This document shows, piece by piece, positions 1 to 12,300 of a DNA stretch of 64,000 nucleotides (position 1 is the stretch's first letter; every line of letters begins with the position of its first letter). The notes below the pieces were generated by a model, which did not search any database, was not told the DNA's origin, and saw nothing but the letters and a program-made list of their open reading frames with translations. Origin of the DNA: Heterocephalus glaber (lineage: Eukaryota; Chordata; Mammalia; Rodentia; Bathyergidae); the NCBI RefSeq assembly GCF_000247695.1, contig NW_004624733.1, positions 4,818,046-4,882,045 on the forward strand, given 5' to 3'. Made by a program: the position numbers and the translations under genes.

Positions 1-1101
1 GGGATCTCATCTTATTAAAAAGCTTCTGTACTGCAAGAGAAACCACCAACAGAGCTAAGAGACAGCCTACAATGTGGGAAAAAAATTTTAGCAGCTGTAC
101 CTCAGACAAAGGACTACTATCTAGAATATATAAAGATCTGAGAAAAATCAAATTTAAAGACCCAATCCAAAAATGAGCATCTGAGATGAACAAACATTTC
201 TCAGACAACGAAGTAAAAGCATCAAATAAACATATGAAAAAATGTTCAATATCACTGATCATTCGAGAGGTGAAGATGAAAACAATGCTGAGATTCCACC
301 TCACCCCAGAAAGAATGGCTGCTATAAAGAAATCATCCAATAACAAATGCTGGTGGGGGTGTGGGGAGAAAGGTACCTTTCCCCATTTTTGATGGGAGGG
401 CAGACTGGTGCAACCACTGTGGAAATCAGTATGGAGATACCTCAAAGAACTAGGACTAAAGGTCCCATTTGACCTAGCTATTCCCCTGCTGGGTATCCTC
501 CCAAAAGAATTAAAAGTATCATACCACAGTGATATATGTGCACCCATGTTTATAGTGGCACAGTTTGTAGTAGCTCATGCTTGTAAACAGGCCCAAGTGC
601 CCATCAACTGGAAACTGGATGAAGAAGATGTGGGTGTTTTTTTATAAAATGGAGTACTACTCAGCCATAAGGAATGAGAAACTAGAGTCACCTATAGCTA
701 AATGGATGCATATTAGGCCATACTCTTAAATGAAATAAATAGGACACACATGTAAATACCGAATAGTTTCTCTCGTGTGAGAAATTGAAAGTGTAAATAA
801 GGATTAAAATGATTAAAATGAATAATTGATAATTTGAAATAGGAAGAAAAGGTCCAAAGGGGTAAGGGAAGTGGGAGGGGAAGGTGAAAGTTGAGAAAGG
901 AAAGGAAAACTTATGAGAAAAGGAAAAAATGGAAATAAAGTGTTTGTAAATAAGGAAAGGTGGAGGGAGTGTAGGGAGGACAGGGAATGGGGAATAAATA
1001 AGAACTAAGATGCATCATATACAGGTACACGTACCCAGTGATAAATGTAAATATATTGTATACCTAAAATGTACCAATAAAAGAATTTAAGCAAAAAAAA
1101 A
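1..1101 (+). mobile_element. L1 LINE, 3' end (ORF2 C-terminus and 3'UTR)
   Basis: This is the 3' portion of an L1 retrotransposon whose 5' part lies outside the window. Its first bases match the full-length L1 from position 52849 almost base for base. Frames 186-392 and 408-647 encode the ORF2 C-terminal cysteine-rich region (CWWGCGEKGT, then the SVWRYLKELG and AIPLLGILPKEL segments), separated by a frame break. A purine-rich 3'UTR and an A run at about 1093-1101 follow. The copy is dead: frames are broken and only the tail is present here. Confidence 0.93.
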
Positions 1102-1106
1102 AATTC

Positions 1107-1172
1107 CTATTGTCAAGAAATCAACCAATAACAAATGCTGGCAGGGCTGTGGGAAAAAGGAACTCTTCTTCA
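1107..1172 (+). mobile_element. short second L1 ORF2 fragment
   Basis: Directly after the poly(A) of the preceding L1, about 65 bases repeat the ORF2 segment encoding the NKCW-GCG-KGT region. It matches 53180-53245 of the full-length copy better than it matches the neighbouring element's own copy at 328-380. It may be a separate truncated insertion or a twin-priming by-product. Confidence 0.7.
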
Positions 1173-1589
1173 CCAAGAATTAAATATTTATTCTGTGTGA
1201 GATATTGTACATTTAGGAATTTATCTATTATAGGAGTGTAGCCTACACATTTTTTTTAAAGACTTAAGGAAAAATAACAGTAGAGCAGTGATTGCAACAG
1301 ACCTATAAATGTGGGTCAAAATGGAAACATTGCAAAATACAAATGATAAAAGTCATATCTATCTCTATGGTCTAATCAAGTGTTAATGAACTAATAGCTC
1401 AGAATCATGGCATCGTCCTTCTATTACCAAAAACGTTGAAAATCTGGTTTCTTTACCTTACACATCATGCTAAACAAATGTGATTACTATGCCTCCTTGA
1501 AAAGAGCTCAGCTCTTTTTAACTTCGACTAAGTAAACACTGAAAAATATAGAATGTTGCTCTTGTTAACTTAACATAGAAATTTTCTAT

Positions 1590-1655
1590 GAAATGCTTTG
1601 CAGAACACCTAAAATGCTTTGCAGAACACCTAATGCTTTGCAGATCACCTAATGC
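1590..1655. repeat. three-copy tandem repeat, unit about 20 bp
   Basis: The unit AATGCTTTGCAGAACACCT occurs three times in a row. The third copy has one substitution (GATCACCT). The low divergence suggests a recent local duplication. Confidence 0.85.
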
Positions 1656-3153
1656 TGCTTGGAAGAGACATGCAAAACAAATTCATTTTCAGTAAGTGCC
1701 CATTCAGAGTAAAGATATTCATTCTGACGAAATCTACACTTATCTGAAGTGATCCTTCTGAGAACAGAAAATTCTAGGAAGACCTCTCTGAGTACTAAAG
1801 CTTACTCTCTAGAAGTGCCACTTTAAGTTAAGAGATGTACCATGACAAGTTACTTTTCAGAATTTCCCTTTTTGCCCTTTTCCTTCTTATTCCTCTCTGT
1901 GTAGTTATCTGTTCTTCCTTTTTTATTCCGTGTCTGCTTTCTGAGTAGGTAATTAGGTATAAATATTAAGTGCTAAGAGATGAAAAAATAACCTACTCTG
2001 ACTTCACATATCTTCCAAAGGAAAAAAAATGAAGATTTTAAAACTTTAATCTGCCCAAATGTGGGAAAATCAGAAAGAAAACATTCAATAAAGCATTCTT
2101 TACAATATTCTATAGTATTTTTCACAGCTATTTATGTGGAATTTGCAAACTGGGTCATATTAGTCAGGAAGCCCAGGTAGACCCTAAATCTAGGTGCCCC
2201 CATTCTATAATAAACTTAAAGAGACAGATCTGCTATGTTTCTTGAAGAAAAGTAGCTGTAAGTTAAAAAGAAATCATTGTTTCTGAATTTGAAGAAAAGA
2301 AATAGAAACTCTAGAATTTTTTTAAATGTATTTTTAAAGGGTATTCTGGATTAGCTACTGATTTACAGAAATCACAAAGGCAGAATGTACAGGAGTAGGA
2401 GACTTCAGAGAAAATGTATATGTTAGTGGGTACAATGGACTCAAGCAAGACTCAGGACCATCTGCACCAGGAGAGGATGATGCTTTGTGGAAAAAAAAGA
2501 TTGAAGGAAAGCAACAGATGTTAATGGGGAATGGAAAAGTCATGAAAACAGGATGGGGTCAGAGGAAGTCACACAAGGGCTATCTTCAAAGAGAAGCAAA
2601 ACTAACAAGGAAGATATTTAAACAACTACAATATTTCTGCTTCCTGACTTTTACTAATAGGTAAGTAATCAATTTCAGAATGCTCTAAAACACAAAATTC
2701 ACGTGCTTGGTGTGTGTTTGAACATCACCTAGGGCAAACAGTGATGTACACACCTGCCATCTGAGAGGAAACAAGAAAGCCAGAAAAAGATTGCATCAGA
2801 AAGCACAGAAAACAGGGTAGGGAAAGCCAGCAGGACATGCCAGTCAGCTACTGTTAACCACCTGAAGGTTGTTCAAGATACTAGAAAGTTGCCAGTAAAG
2901 GGCATTTTTAGCTTCCATGTGTTATAGTCTTACTTAAAATTATATCTCTATTTTTCCTTTAATTTTTTCCATTTAATCTTCTCTTGAGAGGTCTAAAGCA
3001 TTTCATTAGCCTTGTTTTCTCCTTGAATCAGACTGACCCAGAACTGCATGGGTATAGGAGAAATAAGGTGAAATTTAGATTTTTGACAGGACATCTCCCT
3101 AAAAATACCTCATGCATATCACTGTTACTGTAATTTTTATGTTGTTTTAGCTC

Positions 3154-3158
<5 letters not shown>
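1656..3158. other. unassigned AT-rich sequence
   Basis: No repeat family or coding segment recognised. Short open frames, such as the one at 2355-2543 on the minus strand, show no domain. Confidence 0.5.
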
Positions 3159-3192
<34 letters not shown>

Positions 3193-3328
3193 CTTAAGAA
3201 GGGTCTTGCTGTGTAGTTCAGATTGGTCTTGAATTCACTTGAAGCCCAGTCTAGCCTCAAACTCAGCAATCCTCCTGCCTCAGCCTCCTGAGTCCTGGGA
3301 TTGCAGGCATGCACCACCATACCTGGCT
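3159..3328 (-). mobile_element. B1-type (7SL-derived) SINE, antisense
   Basis: Read on the minus strand, it begins with the 7SL-like head (CCAGGTATGGTGGTGCATGC), continues through the GGAGGCTGAGGCAGGAGGAT core and ends in a (CAA)n tail, seen here as the (TTG)n run at 3159-3191. It is a monomer about 135 bp long without an ID half. Confidence 0.9.
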
Positions 3329-3341
3329 TTTTTTTTTTTTT

Positions 3342-4250
3342 CCAAGTATTTCTTGTTCTTCTAATAGACTCAATTTCATGAGATTTAGACTGTACCTTTT
3401 ATATTTTTACCAACAGATCCAGTACCTGGTATGAATTTGAAACTTAACAAGTACTTGTGAATTGGGTGAATGAAGGGATCAAGGTGATTACCTGATCTTC
3501 TAGAAAGCTGAACTAAATTTGTTAAAAACATGAAGACTTTCACTTACTGGAAAATGGAGTAGACATGTTTTCCCACAGGCTACCTACAAGTTACAACTAA
3601 AAGTCCTATACTTCATGTAGAAAATAAACCTAAGAAAACTCTTGAAAGCTAGAGAGAAGCTGCTCTCTCTGCTGCCCCTATGCAGGGATCTTGGAAGCTG
3701 CAGGAAGATCTGGAGGGAGTCTTCTGGTTTTCCTTTTGCCGCATATGTCCCGGACATTAGACCTTATGTATTATTTCCTAGAACTGTATGCCACTACACT
3801 TACCTCAAAATAAAAATCTTCAGTGACAAAATTAGTGCTTTCTGACACAGGAAAAGAATAGATGAGGCTATGTTTACTCAAAATGCGATAGGTGTTCTGT
3901 GTGGGGGCACACATTCCTTTCCCTTCAGGCAGCCTACCACCAATCTACTTAGTATCTTTTAACACCATTTGGTCATTCAGCACACAGGATATATCATTAT
4001 TACCTTTGATATTTGTACTTCACAAAAACTTTAAGATTAGTTTTAACATCTTCTCAATTTTCTGAAGAAAAGGGGGTTAAGATTATGTGTGAAAAGTCTA
4101 TATAGACTGGAAGTGGAGCTATAATCAAGATTTATAGCTGTATCAGTACAAAAGAGTGACAAACAGTAGGATATAAAATGCCAAAAATCTTTTGCTGGGA
4201 GCATTAGAATCTACTGTAAATCAATTTTTCAATCCAAGATACAACAGCTT
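3342..4250. other. unassigned sequence
   Basis: No recognised repeat or gene. The open frame at 3642-3845 (+) has no domain and no supporting context. Confidence 0.45.
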
Positions 4251-4452
4251 TCAACTATTAAAATGTCTAGTCGGTAGCTCTGTTAAATGGTCTTCAGAAT
4301 GAGAAGTGGGCTTTCTATTGAATTCGCTCATTGAGTTCACGGGGTCAGGAGAGTATTTTCGTAGCGGGACTCCTGATCTGGGAAGCAAAGTTTCTGAACT
4401 TTTTACTCTAGATCTGACATGGATTTGACGAGTAACTTTCAACACGCCATAG
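4251..4452 (-). other. unidentified open segment, candidate exon or retrocopy remnant
   Basis: On the minus strand a frame stays open for about 66 codons, from just after an AG at about 4453 to a stop at 4251. It includes the ATG-started part at 4251-4445. The peptide is rich in Arg, Ser and Pro (for example SGVPLRKYSPDPVNSMSEF) and has no transmembrane or simple-repeat character. The stretch keeps several CpGs in an otherwise CpG-poor area. An intron-like CCTGACAG precedes the frame, but its pyrimidine tract is weak. I do not recognise the protein. It could be a conserved terminal exon, a piece of a processed pseudogene, or chance. Confidence 0.3.
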
Positions 4453-5229
4453 AATAACTTTAGGATCTGCTTTTCCTGTCAGGCTTATAAGATTTGCAGG
4501 TGCACAGCTCCCTCCGTGTCTCCAATTTTCCTTTTTATCCTTCTCTTGGCCTGGATTATGAAGAACAAACTAGAGGACAGACGCCAAAGTCACAGCCTTG
4601 GCTGATGCAGAAACACATAGCAAACATCTATTGGGAGAACCAAGCCACAGTCCTCATGCAAATGCACAGTGCATTCTACGTCGCCTTCCATCTCTGTCCC
4701 TTTCCTTCCTCCACTTACCCATGTGACAAGTTCCTGAGGTCTGCAAAATCCAGGAGAGCATGCTCACGCACTGGGAAGACGGTCAGGGCACCATTTTCTC
4801 TAGGACCTTAGAAGGATACACGAGACATTTCTGAACTAAATGCACCTGCTCGCTCTTTTTTCTGTATGAGGAGGGACAAATCTGTCAAATATTTCATAGT
4901 ACAACTCACTGTTAAGTTTCTGATAAGAACATCTCTGAGATCATCAAAATAGAACTTGCTCACTTGGGGAAGAAGCTTTGCCTTACAAATACTCTACAAG
5001 AAGTCACAGATAAATGCCTACTGGTACTGTCAAGAAACAGTTTAGCAGCTCCCCAGAATCTGTAAACGTGTATTTAGAAGCTCTCATGTTCAGGCCACAC
5101 GTGGCTGAAGGAAATGTCAGAATTGCTTCCATGAATGACCTGCAACTCCAGTAATCATGGCACCAGCTCTGCTTTCCCTCTGCAGTACAAATAAGCAGAA
5201 CTTAAATATGTCAGAAACTCAAAGTACAA
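4453..5229. other. unassigned sequence
   Basis: No known repeat recognised. A 105-codon open frame at 4494-4811 (+) has no domain and no start or splice context. I treat it as chance. Confidence 0.4.
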
Positions 5230-5400
5230 TGGTCCACAGCTGTAACTCCAGCACTCTGAGAGGATGAGGCAGGAGGATCTCAAGTTTAAGCACAGCCTGG
5301 CCTATTTAGTGAGACCTTGTCTCAAAAGTATTTTTTTAAAAGCTGGGCTGAAGCTCAGTGAGAAGGCCCTGGGTTCAAACCCTAGTACTGAAAGAAAAAA
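5230..5400 (+). mobile_element. B1-ID composite SINE
   Basis: The left half is B1-like (TAACTCCAGCACTCTGAGAG through GAGACCTTGTCTCAAAA). A short T/A linker joins it to an ID-like right half (GAAGCTCAGTG, then GGGTTCAAACCCTAGTACTG) and an A-rich tail. This order is the dimeric B1-dID structure known from several non-murid rodent lineages. Confidence 0.88.
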
Positions 5401-5668
5401 AGTACAATCCAATGTCTCCAAAGAGCAATAGTTTTTAAAACCAGGGTACTTGAACTAAAATCATCGTTCTGCAGAATCAACCCAGACTTCACGAAACAGA
5501 CACTGAGAAATGACATCACATTTATCGGGGTTTATCTATTCTGAAAGATAACTATACCTCAACCTCTTAGGGAAAAGAAGAGGTTACTATTTCATGTGCT
5601 CTGGTTTAGGGACAGAGACAAGAAGCAGGGGCTAATTTATTCCCTTATTTCTGAAAGTAGCAAATATA

Positions 5669-5698
5669 CGTGTGTGTGTGTGTGTGTGTGTGTGTGTA
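5669..5698. repeat. (GT)n microsatellite
   Basis: About 14 GT units. An AT-rich low-complexity tract (TATATA) lies nearby at 5740-5790. Confidence 0.95.
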
Positions 5699-5859
5699 TC
5701 TCCTGGATGAAGGTCCGAATGTCATTATACTTATAATACATTATACATATACATTTATTTTATATATATAATAGAATATATGTATATTCATCTTACAACA
5801 TTACTTTCATCTTAAAACATTATTTTCAAAGAATAGTCAAGTCATCTTCATAAGAATTA

Positions 5860-5955
5860 TTTGGGGCTAATGAGAAATTCCAATTTCCTGGGTCCTATTG
5901 CAGATCCACTGGTCAGAACTCAGGATTCTACATTTTAGAGGGGAGGCTGCAGTGG
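5860..5955 (+). mobile_element. possible MER5/MER20-like hAT remnant
   Basis: Patches resembling the central part of these small mammalian hAT MITEs (AATTCCAATTTCCTGGGTCC, then a TCAGGATTCTACATTTTA block). It is diverged, and the ends are not clear. Confidence 0.35.
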
Positions 5956-6433
5956 TAGCTATGTTCGTTAAGATTTGATAAATATTTTCCTCTTGATTTT
6001 TTTCTTTATTGATTATACTCATCTCCTCTATTGATCTGTGAAGGTAAATATACTTTTAGTCTTCTGAGGGGACAGAATTCTTGATTCATATGTTCCGAAT
6101 ACAAATTTCAAGAATATTTAAAATAAATATAACTACATTAAAATGCAATAAATTATGTGTTCACATTCAAAGTTTTTCTAATTCTTTGCATGATTGTTTA
6201 GCAAACTTTGGTAAAAATATAGCCTGAATCTTCAGCTACCTAATGAAATATTTGTCCATAGACATCTTTAAAGATAACTTGGCTTTTCCATAGTCTTTGC
6301 TCTGTGTGCTTATACTCACTCATTTCTAGCTAAGTGAAAAACGATGAACAAATTTATTTGCTCCAGTCACATGGTTCTTCAAAAATCCTCACCATATATT
6401 GTAATCAACAGTCATCAAAAATAGAAAAAGAAT

Positions 6434-6555
6434 GGAGCCTGGACATAGCATAGCTCGGTTATAGACCACTTCTCCACTTGCTTAGCACACACAAGGCCTT
6501 GGATTCAATCCCCAGCAGCGCACGCGTGCGCACACACACACACACACACACACAG
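6434..6555 (+). mobile_element. ID-like SINE with (CA)n tail
   Basis: A diverged tRNA-like ID body ends in GGATTCAATCCCCAGCAGC. A (CGCA)/(CA) microsatellite has grown in the tail at about 6518-6555. Confidence 0.75.
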
Positions 6556-6873
6556 AAGCACAAGAAGACTCATTTGACTCAAAACACTTTTCCTTTGAAG
6601 ACTCAGAATTGAACAAAATATAAATGAGCAGCATTGTAAACATCATGTTATTTCTTATACCTGAATGCTTCAGGTTAAATTTCTCTTTAAGTGGGATTTC
6701 AAATTAGGGAAAAGACACTGTGCCTATTATAGAATATCATGTGCTCTCTACAATTTGAAGCATGTGAATTCATTTTGTATTTATATTTCAAATTGTATTA
6801 AACAAAGAATGACAGTTTTAAAAATCAATCAACTTCAAGTGCTGTTTGGGAAGAAGGACTGTTGAAAAAATAA

Positions 6874-6942
6874 TTTTTTTGGTACCCAGGATCCTGTGCT
6901 TGCCAGGCAAGCACAGTGCCACTGAGCTAAATCCCTGGCCCA
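6874..6942 (-). mobile_element. ID SINE, antisense
   Basis: T-run, GGTACCCAGGATC, then GAGCTAAATCCCTGGCCC in reverse orientation. The body is slightly shortened. The flanks GACTGTTGAAAA (6857-6868) and GACTATTGAAAA (6943-6954) form a 12-bp target-site duplication with one mismatch. Confidence 0.88.
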
Positions 6943-6955
6943 GACTATTGAAAAT

Positions 6956-8999
6956 TTTTAACCAGTGGTAAATGTCAGAAAGGGACAACACTTCTACTAA
7001 TATTTTCAATGGGGAAATTTTCAAAGACACAAATCATCAATTAACCCAAAAGGACTTTTACCCAAAAGGATTTGAATCCAAACATTTCTGTCAGTGAATA
7101 TTTTATCTGAAGTGTTAGTAGGAGTGTGGTAGGTCCCTGTAAAGTAAGAAATATATAAAATTCAAAAACACAAACTAAGCAAAATTGAATAAAAAAATCA
7201 GAGGCAAGCCAGTGAAAGTTCAGTTTTGACACGTGAACTTTCTCTGCTTCTGGAAGATAAAGGCACACACGTTTTTCGCATTCTTGATTATCAATACTGA
7301 AGTTACAACTTTAATCTCCAGGAAATAGGACAACATAATGATGAGCTTTGAAACAAGTTGATTTTATAGGCCAGCCAAATTGTCTTTATGGATTAGAAAA
7401 AGTTTTCAAGCTTGAAAAATTAATATTATATAACGATGTAGCATCTGTAAGCACTAAAATGTCTTTTTGATGAATGACATTGCAAATGCAATTGTCTATA
7501 TTATATGAGATGGTTTGATTTGCTTAGGTATTATTCTACGGAAGAATTTTGTACAATTTTGCTTTGTGACATAGGCAGGAACATAGCACTTGAACCTTTT
7601 ACTCTCTTAAATAAGTGACAATTTTTTCTCATGAACAGTAAAAATTATTTCAATAATAATATTCAAGCAAGAAAAGGCGTGGACTTCAACTCCACAAATA
7701 CAATTACCTTATGAACCACACACAAATAAGGCTACGAGGTGTCATACACAATTTATTGTACCTTCTCTCTTAAAATGATGAACAAAGAATTTCATTTTTA
7801 TAAACAATTGGTGGCGCTACAGGAAGGGCCTATAATATTTCAAAGTCCTGAAAAGTAATAAAGTGTTGTTTAAAGCTGACTGGAGGCTGACTGGAGACTG
7901 ACCCACTTGCTAGGATAGTTTCAGTGTTGTTGCCCAACATTCAGGGAGAAAACGATTGGAGGAACACTAGCATCTGTGTAGATTGCAGTCAGTGTGTAAC
8001 TTTTGAGAATTTGCTATGTTTTCAATATGCCATGACTTATTTTACTCTCCTTGGCTTTTGATTTCACTTCTCCCCAGAGAACAGGAAAGCTTATAAGAAG
8101 AACAATATTTATGCAGAAGAATTCAGAAGTGAAGCTTTCCAGGAATGAAATATGTATGCTGGCCAGTGAAAAGGAAACTGTTGATCTTCCCAAGACTCAT
8201 GAATAATCCTTGTTTACTCCATAATGGCTATGAATTTGTCAATCTTCCCCTCCCTCTCCCTTATTTTCAGGGATTATGATAGACAGACCACCTGTTGGAA
8301 AAAAATAATATGATTTGTGTTTTGAAACACTGTTTTAATAGCCTAGAATTATCAAAATTAAGGATGGCAATAATCTGGCAATTAACAGCAATTTCTTTTA
8401 TCACCACAGAAATGGCATGATACAAACAGCAGTGACCTATAATTTCCTTCACATAAGATTTGCATATATTATCACCGTATTTGTAATTACCCCAGCAGTC
8501 ACCCAAAATATCACTTCTCATTTGCTCATAAGATGGCAGGGATGTTAAAGTAGACTGGATTGCCTTATTTTCCCAAGCTATTAAAAATAAAGGTCATTGC
8601 AAAAGAGAAAGTTAAACATGATGTGACAAGTACAGCAAAAAGTTAATTAGGGCCACTGTCTCCTTCTTACTAACTCTCACTATATGTACATAACAGAAAA
8701 GTACGCACATAGGCAGAATTTTTTGAAAGCTAATTTATTTAGCTTTTGTACTGTTTCCACTGTAATTAAAACTGGAATTAAAGTGCAGAGGGTTAAAAAG
8801 GTAAAAAAATAAACACTAACTGAATACTAACAGAGTATCATTCTTCCCTGGATCTATGCTTAGATTTTTTTTATTGGTGGGGAGGCTATTTGTGAGTGAA
8901 CATCTTGCTGCCAGAGAGCCTTTTGCCTGAGCTGCCACCACTTAGAATTCTAAGATCTCTAAGATTATTGTATTTAGTGGTTTCTTATTAAATAACTGT
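6956..8999. other. unassigned AT-rich sequence
   Basis: About 2 kb with no repeat family, exon or RNA gene that I can name. Open frames at 7041-7268 and 8267-8521 (minus) are short and featureless. Confidence 0.45.

Positions 9000-9051
<52 letters not shown>
9000..9051. repeat. (CT)n-(TA)n compound microsatellite
   Basis: About 12 CT units run straight into about 13 TA units. Confidence 0.95.
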
Positions 9052-9056
<5 letters not shown>

Positions 9057-9945
9057 AAGAATCAAGTATAAGACTAGGATATGCTTAAGGCCAAATTTAT
9101 TGTCTAATTTTAGATCCATATTCTGTTCACATCTCTAAAGCATCCATCTTCCCACTATTAAAATAGTATCAACACCACCTCCTCAACAGGAATTGAACAT
9201 CACAGTGTGTAAGGCCCTCTCTTTATGTTTCTATCACACCTGATAGCATGTATTAATCCTTCAAGGATCAAGAATGTTGCATGCCCACTTCAGAGCCAAG
9301 ACTGAAGCTCAAACTCAAGGGTTTACTTAGGAGCCAGAAGTGATGGATCTTCAGTGTAAATGTGCTCCCTGGTTTTATGTGAACAGCCATTCCCACCATC
9401 TCATAGTGTTTATCACCTGCAACATTTGTTTAATCAGACTATTGCATTTAAATAAAAATAAATTTGATGGAGAAGATTGTAGACTAGGAAAGTTCTTGTT
9501 ATCATAATGACAATATCCAGGGAGAAATGAGAATCAGGGTTTTAATGGTATATCAGACTTCTCCATATCTTAAAGTGATCTATCATTTTCTAAATTCACA
9601 TTTTCCCTTCTTTTTTATATTTAATGCATGAAAATGATGCTGGAGAAAAGGTTTTACTTGTTATTTCATATAAATATATATAATTTCTAATTATTTTGTC
9701 AAATATTTAAAAACACACAAAAAAACCTAATTACTACATGGACTTTATTTTGATATAAAAAACAAGTTTGCGTATATAGTTAATAAAAAACTAAACATAA
9801 AAAAAAGTAAAATTTTGTCTTTCACGAACACATTCCTAAAGAGTCACCTATTTAAAAAATCACTGTTAGATACATGGAATTCTAAGAACAAAGGTGAAAG
9901 GATATACTGTATAGACAAACTAATTGTATATGTATATAAATATAT
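9052..9945. other. unassigned AT-rich sequence
   Basis: No recognised element. Long A/T runs around 9650-9810. Confidence 0.4.
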
Positions 9946-9955
9946 ATGCACATAC

Positions 9956-10041
9956 TTTTTTTTTTTTGGTACCAAGGATCGAACTCAGGTCCTTGTGCTT
10001 GTGAGGCAAGTGGTGGGACCACTGAGCTAAATCCCCAGCCC
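9956..10041 (-). mobile_element. ID SINE, antisense, with clean duplication
   Basis: T-run, GGTACCAAGGATCGAACTC, then GAGCTAAATCCCCAGCCC. It is flanked by a perfect 10-bp repeat ATGCACATAC (9946-9955 and 10042-10051). The intact duplication and near-consensus body suggest a recent insertion. Confidence 0.94.
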
Positions 10042-10051
10042 ATGCACATAC

Positions 10052-11766
10052 ATTTTTATAAAAATAAAAAAAAATGTTTTACCAGTTCTTCCTGAAAATG
10101 TAGTATGTTCATTTCCCCCAATGCTCACTAGTCCATGGTATCAAATTTTGCATAATTTTGATAGGAAAAATTGACATTCCACTCATTTTTATTTTCAACT
10201 AATAATGAATAAGTTTCCAATTGACCTTTTCCCCCCAAATTGCCAGTTCAAAACTCACCATGTTCTTTGGGGTTGTTTATACTTTTTATTTATGAATTTA
10301 TTGCCCTGCTTTGCTATCCAAGATTAAGATTTATTTTTTCTTTTTAAACCTTCTTTTGTTTTCAATCCTTTTTGTCTGCCTGGAACTTAGTTTGGGGCAA
10401 GGAATGAGGTGGGAGTGTGGCTGGATGTTCCATCTTCCCAGCACTTAATGCCTGAAAGTCATTGCCTTGAGAAATACCTGTTTTTTGCAATATCTCTAAA
10501 GTGGCACCTATATTGAAAGCTCTATCACCATACTTATTTAGGACTATTTCTGACCCCTCCTAATATCATTCTAATGTTTTCAGCCCCCTTGCAGTTCAGC
10601 AAGGCCATTTTTGATGTAAGTACTGCCTTTGTAGGTTGAAAGAAGAGAAATACCTTTCTGTGACACTCTGAATTTTCTTGCACTGCCAAGAAGACTGAAG
10701 AAAGCTCTGTGCTGAGGTTGATGCTGCTAGACCAGGTGGAAGTGACAGGAGATTGAGTCCCTTAATGTGCCCGTGCACCCTATCTGCCCCCAGAAGCACT
10801 TGAAACATGAATAAGAAAGACATCGACCTTGTGTTAAACCCTATGAGTTCAGGGTTAATTTGTGATTACTTAGCTTATTCCAGTTAATATACTCTATATT
10901 TTATTTGTATAAGCTTTTTATTTCTTCCATATTATCAAATATAATTATGGTTAATATTATATTTTGAAAACTCTTGGGGTTAATCTCCTGTTATTTTTCT
11001 AGTTCTTCTTGCATATTTATTTTTCATGGATTTAGCATTATTTGGGGCTCTGGAAGAAACTGCTGACATTCTTGTTGGGATTGGATGAATATATAGATTT
11101 AGACTAAACTGACATTTTGATAGAGTTTAAAGCAACATTCTTATTCCTAGTAATGGTTTCACAATTATTAATAAACTTCCAAACTTATCTCTGTATACCT
11201 TAAGTATGTGTCACTTATTTCATCATTAAAGCAGTTGCATACCATAAAGTTGCTAAATATAATAGTTACATGTTAGTTAATATTTTTCTCTTGTTTCTAA
11301 CTATGGTTGGATATATATGTTTAGATTGGACAGACAAACATAGATACTTAAATATATTACTTTATTATGTTAAAGACTTAACCATCTATATTAGCCCTAT
11401 TTTCTCGTTTTGTCATCAGAAATACATGCCAAATATTGTCAAAATGCCTTTGAAGCAATATTATTTTACAATAACTAAAGAATACTTAAATTCAATATTT
11501 AATAATATCAAATTTAACAATATTATTTATCCAAGTATAGTGTGATATTAGCATATTTCCCAGCATGAATAAGCCTTATAGTCTATAAATGAACTATAAT
11601 TGTTCAAGGGTATTATTATTTTAATACAAATACCAAACTTGATTTGCTGGTGAAGGACATTTGATGTTTTGTTTTGATTTGTTTTGTTTTTCACTTCAGA
11701 GAAATGTACATACTGAGAAAGATTTGGCAAACCCCTTGAAAACTGCCAATAATAAGCCCATTTTAT
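10052..11766. other. unassigned AT-rich sequence
   Basis: No repeat family or gene recognised. The 91-codon frame at 11270-11545 (+) is AT-driven and has no domain. Confidence 0.4.
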
Positions 11767-11854
11767 GGGCCAGGGATTTAGCTCAGTGGTTTCGCTGCCT
11801 GTCGCTCAAGCGCAAGGACCTGAGTTCGATCCCCGGTTCCAAAAGAAAAAAAAA
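11767..11854 (+). mobile_element. ID SINE
   Basis: GGGCCAGGGATTTAGCTCAG body, GAGTTCGATCCCCGG B-box region, A-rich tail. The flanks GCCCATTTTA and GTCCATTCTA are a plausible target-site duplication with two differences. Confidence 0.93.
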
Positions 11855-12157
11855 GTCCATTCTAGACCTCAAAAGCAATGGATTTCCAACCAATTAGGTT
11901 TTAAATATTATTAACACAAACAGTATGATGGAAAATTACGATAATCATCTTAATAATGTAGTCTTCAAAACAATCCAAACATCTAAAACGTCAGGAAATT
12001 TCATCGACCTCCTTCGTTTTCTTTGTTTTTAAATTGTTTTAATCAACATTTATACACTAAAGAGTTAAGCTGAACATCTGTTTTTATCCCTATGATTAAT
12101 TGTAGTTTTCCATTAAAAATCATGGTATTTTTGTCTCTTTTGTTCCGCTTTTTCTCC

Positions 12158-12300
12158 CTTTTTTATTAGTATATTTTTCATACATAGTAAGTATACTGAT
12201 TGTGGGGAACTGGCCCATACGCATATCACAGCTTGATCCTTTTTACTTCCCCTTCCCCTTGTTTCCCTCCTGTTTCTTTCATCCCCAAATCCTTTCATTT
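12158..12300 (-). mobile_element. L1 3' end, antisense (same family as the full-length copy)
   Basis: Begins TTTTTTATTAGTATAT, the complement of the terminal AATGTACCRATAAAA of the L1 at 53950. It continues through GGGGAACTGG and a pyrimidine-rich stretch that mirrors the purine-rich 3'UTR. Truncated to the 3'UTR only. Confidence 0.75.

Noticed and set aside
11767..11854. Possible tRNA gene from the GATTTAGCTCAGTGG / GAGTTCGATCCCC boxes
   Set aside because: The boxes are part of a dispersed ID SINE with an A-rich tail and flanking duplications. The acceptor stem is not restored at the 3' end.
11661..11897. Open frame containing LAQWFRCLSLKRKDLSSIPG
   Set aside because: This peptide is the translated ID SINE. 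The same string type recurs at 18126-18476 and 58765-58971, exactly over ID copies.
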